From Bacteroidales bacterium (GTDB lineage: Bacteria; Bacteroidota; Bacteroidia; Bacteroidales; Marinilabiliaceae): 17,892 nt of DNA. Shown one piece after another: positions 1 through 6,419 of the stretch (the first letter of the stretch is position 1; every line of letters starts with the position of its first letter). The stretch lies in the NCBI GenBank assembly GCA_900766825.1, contig CAAFWU010000082.1, forward strand, positions 1-17,892, given 5' to 3'. A model generated the notes under the pieces. It was not told the DNA's origin and ran no database searches. It saw only the letters and a list, made by a program, of their open reading frames with translations. The position numbers were made by a program, and so were the translations under genes.

Positions 1-32
1 CCCTTCGGGGCGATAGCCCCCGTTGGGGGCTA
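1..32. repeat. Two adjacent GC-rich hairpins at the left edge
   Basis: Positions 1-10 form a short stem capped by a TTCG tetraloop (CCC-TTCG-GGG), possibly continuing beyond the window. Positions 14-21 and 25-32 form a perfect 8-bp stem (TAGCCCCC / GGGGGCTA) with a 3-nt loop. The GC richness contrasts with the AT-rich 100 bases that follow. Neither side has a clear T-run, so an intrinsic terminator is not supported. They could be a REP-like or mobile-element end, or the edge of a structured RNA; the sequence does not decide. Confidence 0.5.
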
Positions 33-143
33 AACATACTGGCACTTTCAAGTTTAATTATACCTTTACAAACTTAGATTTTTACACTATTTCGCATTCC
101 ATTTGAATTCTGCATTCTTAAATAAGATCACTTTGAATAAAAC

Positions 144-163
144 CACTTGCGAAACTTTAGTTA
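144..163 (-). repeat. 20-nt repeat, copy A (inverted relative to copy B at 17824-17843)
   Basis: Read on the minus strand this is TAACTAAAGTTTCGCAAGTG, identical over 20 bases to 17824-17843 on the plus strand. The similarity stops at both edges. It begins 3 nt past the stop codon of the winged-helix gene remnant at 167-325. The function is unknown; a boundary of a dispersed repeat or mobile element is a guess. Confidence 0.7.
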
Positions 164-166
164 TTT

Positions 167-325
167 TTATACAATTACCCAATGACCATTTCTTTTGCCG
201 TTCATTCGCTGGAGAATGCCTTTCTCTTGCAGTTGGACGGTGATGGACTTTACCGTGCGCTCCGATTTTCCTATTTGGGCAGCTATCTCTTTCTGAGTGA
301 CCGATGGGTTGGACACTACAATATG
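167..325 (-). pseudogene. C-terminal winged-helix DNA-binding remnant
   Basis: An open stretch of 52 codons ends in TAA at 167-169 and is preceded by an in-frame stop at 326-328, with no proper start codon. The peptide contains NPSVTQKEIAAQIGKSERTV followed by a recognition-helix and wing segment ending NGKRNGHWVIV. This is the typical last winged helix-turn-helix of Bacteroidales ATP-binding proteins with an AlbA/Schlafen-type N-terminal domain, and of related transcription regulators. Only this end survives; the upstream part of the gene is absent. I read it as a decayed gene fragment. The 20-nt repeat begins just beyond its stop codon, which suggests the rearrangement happened at that repeat. 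The family is assigned from motif memory only. Confidence 0.6.
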
Positions 326-364
326 TTAATCCCAATTTTTTAGACAAGCTACATCTTGCTATAG

Positions 365-416
365 AAAAAGCCCAAAGGCAGCCCCAAGCAAAGATGCTTG
401 AGGCTGTCTTTGGGTT
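365..416 (-). terminator. Intrinsic terminator downstream of the rhamnulokinase-like gene
   Basis: A 20-bp stem with two imperfect pairs joins 371-390 and 395-414 around a 4-nt loop (391-394). Read on the minus strand it is followed by CTTTTTCTA, a run of T, so it fits a Rho-independent terminator about 30 nt past the stop codon at 445. On the plus strand it is followed only by a short GTTTTAC, so it could also work weakly the other way. Confidence 0.8.
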
Positions 417-444
417 TTACCTTTCGGTGATTACCTTTTGTTTA

Positions 445-1860
445 TCAGATATGCACATCGGGCACAAAGGTGCGGAGGTTGGGGTCTTTGCTTTGGCGGA
501 TGCGGACATCGTCGATGTCTCGGACCTCGCCAGCCATCATAGCTTGGATTATGACGTTGCCAGCGGCTGAGGCGAAGATTGGACCTGCCGTAACCTCGGT
601 CTGTGAGGCTGTGGCAATGTACTGACAGAGGACATCGTTGACGGAGCCTGGCCCCATAACAAAGAGTTTCTGAACCTTGGTGCCCTGAACCTCCTCGAGG
701 TTGCAGAGTAGCTCGGCCTGCTTGTTGGCAACACTCAGAAGGAGGCACTTGATGGTCTCGGCTTCGGAGGCTGGTGCCTGCTGCGACGTTCGCTCGCAAT
801 ATGATTTGAGCGATCGGGCAAAGGATGTGGTGTTGACAAACGAGGGGTCGTCGGTATCGAATATGCTCTGGAAGTCAGGGGCCTGCAGAACCAACTTTAC
901 CATATCTTGAGTGGTGAGCATGGTATCTAACTCCCTTTGGCAGAGGGACAAGAGGCGTTTGCCACTGGTCTGCTTCATGACACAATAGGTGTCGAAGGGG
1001 GCACATACATTGTCCAAGTTCAGTTGCTCGGCACGGTCGGTTAGGGCGGGGCGGTCGGTGGTAATGCCAATGGTGTGCCTATAGTCGGCATTGAGCCAAG
1101 CCCAGTTACGACTCACAGCTGGTGCGGCCAACGATGCCGAGAGTGCCTGATCGCTGCATACGGCCACCACGGGAACGTCCCTCAGATGGGTGAGTTGCTG
1201 AAGTTGTTCGCTAAGCAGGCCCACCATCATGCCAGGCTGAACAAAGGTGCCAAAGTGCTGAGGCGAGAGCCCCACGCTGAGCATGAGCTGCTGGTCGAGA
1301 CCTCGGGAGCCCATGTTGACCATGCCGCTGGCACTGGCAATTGATGCTTCGCAGACCATCTCGCCCGTAAGCATATATATGAGCGCGTCGGGCATAAAGA
1401 GGATCTTGTCCGCCATGGCCAAGGTGGCACTGCCCATACGCTGCATGGCGTCGAACTGGAAGATGGCTTTATTGGGCATCTCCTGCATGCCCACCATGCG
1501 GTAGAGCGTTGTTCGGGCTATGCGAGCATAGAACTTCTGGGGCGAGGTGCTCACCCCCTGTTCTTTGGACGAGAAGGGGTGCGAGATGAGTTGCCCATCG
1601 GCTCCAAAACAACAGAAGTCTTGCGAGAGGGCGCAGACGCCAATGGACTCAATGGTCACATCCATGGCCGAGACCTGACGGAGTGCGTCCACAATGTTGC
1701 CATAGAGCGAAAAGAGGTCCCAATACTTATGCCCAAAAGCGTCCACCACATTATTTGGGAACTGGCTGATGAGGTTGAGTTTGACGCCAGTCTCGGTCAT
1801 GTTGCCGAGAAAGAGACGACATTGCTCAACGCCTACGTCGATGGCAAGATACGTTTTCAT
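445..1860 (-). CDS. Rhamnulokinase-like FGGY-family protein, active-site motifs degenerate
   Basis: The 471-residue protein is close to the usual length of rhamnulokinase, which phosphorylates L-rhamnulose in the cytoplasm. It aligns end to end with E. coli RhaB from memory: the N-terminal AIDVGVEQCR matches AVDLGASSGR, LFMPDALIYMLTGEM matches LLMPDYFSYRLTGKM, and the C-terminal AGPIFASAAGNVIIQ matches AGPVEASTLGNIGIQ. Key motifs differ. TWGVDF is ALSQDF (residues 77-82), the catalytic HDTAS is DQALS (237-241), the nucleotide motif SSGTWS is NADYRH (257-262), and the GGG loop is GPG (403-405). The ungapped alignment puts Gln238 where the catalytic Asp should be. It is the last gene of the GH105-GH106 run, 88 bp after GH106, and is followed by a terminator. 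Fold assignment is secure. Whether it is an enzyme, a sugar sensor or has another substrate is open, so I do not call it rhaB. Confidence 0.8.
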   Translation of the reverse strand: MKTYLAIDVGVEQCRLFLGNMTETGVKLNLISQFPNNVVDAFGHKYWDLFSLYGNIVDALRQVSAMDVTIESIGVCALSQDFCCFGADGQLISHPFSSKEQGVSTSPQKFYARIARTTLYRMVGMQEMPNKAIFQFDAMQRMGSATLAMADKILFMPDALIYMLTGEMVCEASIASASGMVNMGSRGLDQQLMLSVGLSPQHFGTFVQPGMMVGLLSEQLQQLTHLRDVPVVAVCSDQALSASLAAPAVSRNWAWLNADYRHTIGITTDRPALTDRAEQLNLDNVCAPFDTYCVMKQTSGKRLLSLCQRELDTMLTTQDMVKLVLQAPDFQSIFDTDDPSFVNTTSFARSLKSYCERTSQQAPASEAETIKCLLLSVANKQAELLCNLEEVQGTKVQKLFVMGPGSVNDVLCQYIATASQTEVTAGPIFASAAGNVIIQAMMAGEVRDIDDVRIRQSKDPNLRTFVPDVHI

Positions 1861-1948
1861 ATCCTATTGATAATGAACATAGAGAGCTAAACAGAACGGA
1901 AGCGCTGAGCAATGTAGCCCCCAAAAAAGAGAGCCGAGCTTAGGCGCC

Positions 1949-4930
1949 CTATTTGACCGAGAAGTTGATGACAACGGGTCCGTGCAGACCCTGAGTGTCG
2001 ATGGGCCACCAAGCGTAGTCGCGAACACGCCCCTTTACATCGAGCAGGTTGGTGTCCTTGAACTTGCGCCACACCACGCCATCGCGGTCCATTTGGGCAA
2101 TGCGGTTGGCCGCTGTGGAGCGCACGGCAATGGAAATGGTGTTCTGACCCGCAGTGAGGTACTGGCTGACGTCGACCACATAGGGGAAGGCCCAAAGGAG
2201 CCCAACGGACTTGCCATTTATGGTAACGTCGGCTGTGTACTTAACATTCTCAAGCGAGAGAACGGCTTGGTCAATTGCCACACCCTCGGGCATATTGAAT
2301 GAGCAAGCATAGGTGACCAAAGCCGAGTTGCGAAGACACATGGTGTCGGGCAGCGAGGTCATCCAAGCCAAGGTGTCGGTGTCGAATACTCCATTGGTGG
2401 AGAGGGCTGGTTGACTCTCGGTCACGGTCACAGTCCAGCCTCTGTCCAGAGTGATGCTCTGAGTGGTTTGAGTTGGCAAGTAGGTCCAAGTGGGCACCTC
2501 GACGGGCTGATTGTAGGTGCGCACAATGATGCTCTGTCCCGAGATGAGCTGGAGACGAATGCGTCCCTCGGCATCGGTGGCGGCACGTCCTATGCGACCT
2601 GAGGTGGGCTCGTAGAGAACCACATCGGCATGGGGTACCCCAAGGGCTATGGTGGCGCAGTCGACGTCCGTAGAGTCCAGATTGGCAACGAAATAGGTGT
2701 AGCCATCGGGATTTGCTCGGCGGATATATTGGAGACCGTACTCGGTCATGTGCTCGTGGGTTAGAGCCACAGGGCATGCCTTGAGGGCAAGCTCGGGTTC
2801 GTGGGTCAAGATTACGGTGCCTTTGCCTTGGGCAATGTTTTGAACCTGCCCCTGCTCACACTTCCACTCGGGCAACTGAGCCACGGTATGCGCAAGAGCC
2901 TGCTGTTCGGTGGCGGGAGCCAAGCCTGGGGCCTCGCTGGGGTAATGGCCCAAGAAGGCAATGGAGGCACCCTGATTGATGAGGTCCACCACGTGGGTCA
3001 GAACGTTGGCGTGTATGAAGCGGACGTTGGGCAGAATCATGGTCTTGTACTCCACCCCAGCCTTGGTTACGAGTTTGCCGTTCTTTACCTTGAGGTCCAG
3101 AATTTGGTTGTCCGATATATAGTCGGTCTGATAGCCAGCGTTTTCCACCGTGTTGCTCAGAGCCAGGAAGTCGGCGGCATAGACCTGCAGATTCTCAATG
3201 GAGAGGCGCTGAAAATGTAGGTTCTGACCATACCAAACGTCGTTCATGGGGAAGTAGAGGAGCACGTCGGCATCGGAGCACCCTTGCTGCAGGAAGCTCT
3301 GCACACGCCAGATGTATTTGTTCACCTGCTTCATTTCTTCCCACATGACGTTGGTTGGGCTCCAGTCCACCGAGGCGTAGAACTTCCAACCGGGCCACTC
3401 GGCTTGGGTGGGCGAATAGGCTGCGCCGTGGAAATAGATGCGGTTGATGCCCGAGAGGAATATGGCATCGAGTTCGGGCTTGCAGATGGCAGGCGTGGTG
3501 CGGAAGTGCTCAGATGCCCAGGTTAGGGTCTCGGAAGATGTGAACTTCTTGCCCATGACGTGTGCACCCGATGAAGCGAACTTCATGATGCTCTTGTCGC
3601 TCTCGGCCTTGCGCTGGAATGTGTCGGGCACCTCGAGACCACGGACGTGAGCCTTGGCGCGGCCATAGGTCTCGCACTCTGGCACGTCGGATGCGGCATA
3701 GAGATCCAACAGGTTGGCCACGGAGCCGTGTGCCTGCTCGCGGCTGGTGGAGCCGTTGGCATGAAGCCAGTTGTTCCAAGTGCTAAGGAAGCCATGGCGC
3801 AGCAAGTGGTCGATGACCTCGCAGTAGTCGGCACGTATGCGGCGCGAGGAGTCGGTGCATACCTTGGGGTCGAGGAGTTGGGGCAGATAGTCCTGCACAT
3901 CGTAGCCCTTGAGGTTGCGGAAGGTGTCGAAAAGACCAGTGGTGAAGTCGGCACCATAGACCTCGTAGGAGTCGGAGAACATCTGCGAGGGGAAGGGCAA
4001 ACGAGCCTTGGCAAAGGCAGTGTCGAAGCGCATGAGGTAAGTGCGGACGTTCTGGGCATCGAAGTAGTCCATTACCCAGCCCTCGCCGCCAGGTGCAGCG
4101 CGCTTAACCTTCTGATATGTTGGGGCTTGCCAAATGGCCAAGATGTTCCATGTGCCCACGGGGGCATTGCGCCACTGCAGGGTGTCGCGGTTCATCTGAT
4201 AGTCCACTATGGGCTGACGGGGTCCAGACGTGCCTGCATACTCCACACTGTTGTTCACGATGCCAGCCGTTGGGTTGGGGTGAACAGTGGGCATATTCTC
4301 GACCTCGGGGGCCTCTTGAGCCGCATAGGCGTAGACGCCCACCAACTTGAGGTCGGGGCTGCGGAAGAGCTTGCGGTTGAGCGGACGCACAATGCAGGTG
4401 GATAGGGTGTCGCCCTCCTGCACCGTCAAGGTTGCGTGACCCATGTTGATACACTGAGCTGCCATGGAGCCCGACACGTTGGGTCCACCAAAGGGCCAAC
4501 CAGTGCCACAAGTGAGGTCGAGAGCCATATTGCGCTCGGCGGTGAGTTCTTGAGCATAGGCATACATCTGCATCCAACGGTCGGAGAGGAAGGGAATGTC
4601 GGCCTCGTCGTTGCCTTGCACACCGTAGATGGGGCAGATCTCGAGACCACCCAGCCCAGCCATGTCATATTGCTCAATAAGAGTGCGGAGGTTGGCACTG
4701 TCCACAGCACTGCCCATCCACCACCAACGTGAACGGGGGCGTGCCTCGTTGCCGCCATCGGGCCATTGGTCGGGGGGCGTTGAGGACGCACAGCCATTAA
4801 GACTCAAAATTGCGAGCATCACACTCAGGACTCCAACGGATTGGAGCAGAACATTGCGCAGCAGTTTCCGCCTGCTGCTGTGTTGTGGTGTCATATTTTT
4901 GAATGATGATTTACCAAGCGGAATACTCAT
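1949..4930 (-). CDS. GH106 alpha-L-rhamnosidase, lipoprotein
   Basis: This enzyme family removes terminal alpha-L-rhamnose, here probably from rhamnogalacturonan-I fragments. The 993 residues carry the family hallmark ARPRSRWWWMG near residues 63-73, the segment FSDSYEVYG at 318-326, SSETLTW at 465-471 (Glu467 is a candidate catalytic glutamate) and HGAAYSP at 501-507. The C-terminus (about 885-940) looks like a galactose-binding-type beta-sandwich: LSLENVKYTADVTINGKS. A lipoprotein signal ends at the lipobox LNGC, Cys47, so the enzyme is membrane anchored. The ATG at 4930 gives an unusually long signal peptide. The in-frame ATG at 4894 (residue 13) would give a normal one, with Cys at position 35, and also avoids a start directly next to the hairpin at 4931-4977. 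It lies 158 bp after GH105 and 88 bp before the rhamnulokinase-like gene, all in one direction, so probably one operon. Confidence 0.9.
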   Translation of the reverse strand: MSIPLGKSSFKNMTPQHSSRRKLLRNVLLQSVGVLSVMLAILSLNGCASSTPPDQWPDGGNEARPRSRWWWMGSAVDSANLRTLIEQYDMAGLGGLEICPIYGVQGNDEADIPFLSDRWMQMYAYAQELTAERNMALDLTCGTGWPFGGPNVSGSMAAQCINMGHATLTVQEGDTLSTCIVRPLNRKLFRSPDLKLVGVYAYAAQEAPEVENMPTVHPNPTAGIVNNSVEYAGTSGPRQPIVDYQMNRDTLQWRNAPVGTWNILAIWQAPTYQKVKRAAPGGEGWVMDYFDAQNVRTYLMRFDTAFAKARLPFPSQMFSDSYEVYGADFTTGLFDTFRNLKGYDVQDYLPQLLDPKVCTDSSRRIRADYCEVIDHLLRHGFLSTWNNWLHANGSTSREQAHGSVANLLDLYAASDVPECETYGRAKAHVRGLEVPDTFQRKAESDKSIMKFASSGAHVMGKKFTSSETLTWASEHFRTTPAICKPELDAIFLSGINRIYFHGAAYSPTQAEWPGWKFYASVDWSPTNVMWEEMKQVNKYIWRVQSFLQQGCSDADVLLYFPMNDVWYGQNLHFQRLSIENLQVYAADFLALSNTVENAGYQTDYISDNQILDLKVKNGKLVTKAGVEYKTMILPNVRFIHANVLTHVVDLINQGASIAFLGHYPSEAPGLAPATEQQALAHTVAQLPEWKCEQGQVQNIAQGKGTVILTHEPELALKACPVALTHEHMTEYGLQYIRRANPDGYTYFVANLDSTDVDCATIALGVPHADVVLYEPTSGRIGRAATDAEGRIRLQLISGQSIIVRTYNQPVEVPTWTYLPTQTTQSITLDRGWTVTVTESQPALSTNGVFDTDTLAWMTSLPDTMCLRNSALVTYACSFNMPEGVAIDQAVLSLENVKYTADVTINGKSVGLLWAFPYVVDVSQYLTAGQNTISIAVRSTAANRIAQMDRDGVVWRKFKDTNLLDVKGRVRDYAWWPIDTQGLHGPVVINFSVK

Positions 4931-4977
4931 AGGCTCAGGACGTTGAGCTATCTTACGTTGTTTAACGTCCTAAGCCT
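4931..4977 (-). promoter_or_regulatory. Hairpin immediately upstream of the GH106 start
   Basis: The arms 4931-4944 and 4964-4977 pair over 14 positions with one mismatch (AGGCTCAGGACGTT with AACGTCCTAAGCCT) around a 19-nt loop. It touches the first possible ATG of GH106 at 4928-4930. It could hide the ribosome entry site, act as a processing site, or be a protein-binding inverted repeat. There is no T-run, so it does not look like a terminator for GH105. The role is inferred only from position. Confidence 0.5.
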
Positions 4978-5088
4978 TGAGTTTCCACCTCACCCCACAT
5001 GTGGTATTAAATTAATGTGTTTTGCAACAAAGCTTTGTGTGGGGGATGCGTTATGAAAAAGGAAATGAGTTAGCGTTAGCTCAGCGAC

Positions 5089-6279
5089 CTACTTAACCTT
5101 GCCGTCAGGGTTGGAGACCTTATAGACCTCGGAAGCGGCGAGGAGGAAACAGCCGATGCCGTAGTCCTCGAAGTCGGGTGTAGAGGTTGCCGTGGCTGGC
5201 TGACCGTCTTCGGGACGAGCACCCGTTCCCTGCACATAGCCGAGCGAGCCGTTTTTCCTTATGCAGTTGTCCACCATGCCTTTCCAAGCTTTGAGAGCAG
5301 GAGCCAGATACTCTTTTTCGGTCAGCAGACCATTGCGTACGCCCCATACGAGACCGTAGACAAAGAGAGCGGTGCCTGTTGTCTCCTTGCCACCGTAGTT
5401 CTCTTCGCAGAGCAGGCTGGCGTTCCAGAAACCATCCTCACGCTGGCAGGCGAGCAGAGCCTTGGCCATGGCTTGGAAGTCGGCAACATAGGTGGCGCGG
5501 TGTGGGTCGTTGGCTGGCAGCACCTCGAGCACGCGCACCAGAGTTGCAAAGGCCCAACCGTTGCCACGGCTCCAGAAACAGGGCTGTCCGTTAGGCTCCT
5601 TATAGGGGGGCACAAAGTTGGCGTCTCGCCACCAGAGACCGTGTTTTTGGCTCCAAAGGCCACCGCCAATGGTATTGCGAGTGGCGGCATACATCTGCCA
5701 CATTTTGTCGAAGACGCGTTGGTCTCCAGTGAGAGCACCATACTTGGCCATCACGGGCATGCCCATCTGAATAGCGTCGACCCAATACCAGTCCTCGACC
5801 TGAGGGGTATTGACCAGCATATTCATCAGAGCACGAGTGTGTCTGAGGTTCACTGCCGAGGGGTCCAACTTATAGAGGTCGATGTAGGTTTGGGCGCAGC
5901 AGTAGTCGTCCGCATTGCGGTCGGTGTCGCCATAGCGGAAGCCCCACTCGTGGAACTGTCCCCACTGAAGGGCATAGTCGAAGTAGGCCTCGTCGGGGTA
6001 GATGTCGTAGAGAGCCATGAGTCCCTCATAGTATACGCCGCGAGTCCAGATGTGGCTGGGCCTCATCTTCTTGACAAAAGATGGCGTGCGGGGGTCTGGC
6101 GTTGTTTTCATGAAATAGGCGTTGACGCGCTTGGCAGCATCGAGCACCTCGGAGCAGAGGGGTCGGCTGGCGTCGGTGTTCTGGCTCTTGTTTTGGGCAT
6201 TGGCCTCAACAACAGGCAAGGTGAGCATGGAGAGTGCCGATAGGCTCACCGCAGCGGAAGTCAGAAAATTCATTCTCAT
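5089..6279 (-). CDS. GH105 unsaturated rhamnogalacturonyl hydrolase, secreted
   Basis: GH105 enzymes hydrate and remove the unsaturated galacturonic acid that pectate or rhamnogalacturonan lyases leave at the non-reducing end of oligosaccharides. The 396-residue protein has the family's (alpha/alpha)6-barrel landmarks: GVYYEGLMALY (81-91), the acidic NADDYCCAQTYIDLY (122-136), WYWVDAIQMGMP with candidate catalytic Asp168, FWSRGNGWAFATLVRVLE (235-252) and GTALFVYGLVWGVRNG (302-317). The length is typical. The N-terminus is a signal peptide with probable cleavage after ANA (residue 28), giving a periplasmic location. The ATG at 6279 is followed by a second Met at 6273; either works. It is the first gene of the GH105-GH106-FGGY run, directly downstream of the HTCS in the same direction. 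Confidence 0.93.
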   Translation of the reverse strand: MRMNFLTSAAVSLSALSMLTLPVVEANAQNKSQNTDASRPLCSEVLDAAKRVNAYFMKTTPDPRTPSFVKKMRPSHIWTRGVYYEGLMALYDIYPDEAYFDYALQWGQFHEWGFRYGDTDRNADDYCCAQTYIDLYKLDPSAVNLRHTRALMNMLVNTPQVEDWYWVDAIQMGMPVMAKYGALTGDQRVFDKMWQMYAATRNTIGGGLWSQKHGLWWRDANFVPPYKEPNGQPCFWSRGNGWAFATLVRVLEVLPANDPHRATYVADFQAMAKALLACQREDGFWNASLLCEENYGGKETTGTALFVYGLVWGVRNGLLTEKEYLAPALKAWKGMVDNCIRKNGSLGYVQGTGARPEDGQPATATSTPDFEDYGIGCFLLAASEVYKVSNPDGKVK

Positions 6280-6385
6280 TACTTAGAACGGTTTTTTGTG
6301 GTGTATTTAAAAATTGGTATTGTATTTCGCAAGCTACATTATTGAGGGAGTGTTGATTTTGGAGCACCAACTAAAATTTCTCTCG

Positions 6386-6414
6386 CAAATCTTAAACTTG
6401 CTATGTTTCCCAAA
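6386..6414 (-). promoter_or_regulatory. Possible promoter of the GH105 operon
   Basis: On the minus strand TTTG (6414-6411) is followed after 16 nt by TAAGATTTG (6394-6386). This resembles the Bacteroidota promoter pattern TTTG ... TAnnTTTG, with one extra base in the second box and somewhat short spacing. It lies just after the HTCS gene ends, about 107 nt before the GH105 ATG, so the untranslated leader would be about 100 nt. Confidence 0.25.
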
Positions 6415-6419
6415 GAGTT

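Noticed and set aside
1861..1948. Terminator between GH106 and the rhamnulokinase-like gene
   Set aside because: A T-run (CTCTTTTTT on the minus strand) is present, but the preceding stem is only about 3 bp.
3647..4405. Plus-strand open frame of 252 codons opposite GH106
   Set aside because: Antisense shadow of a confidently identified gene; composition only, no domain.
5473..6243. Plus-strand open frame of 256 codons opposite GH105
   Set aside because: Antisense shadow of GH105 with no family features.
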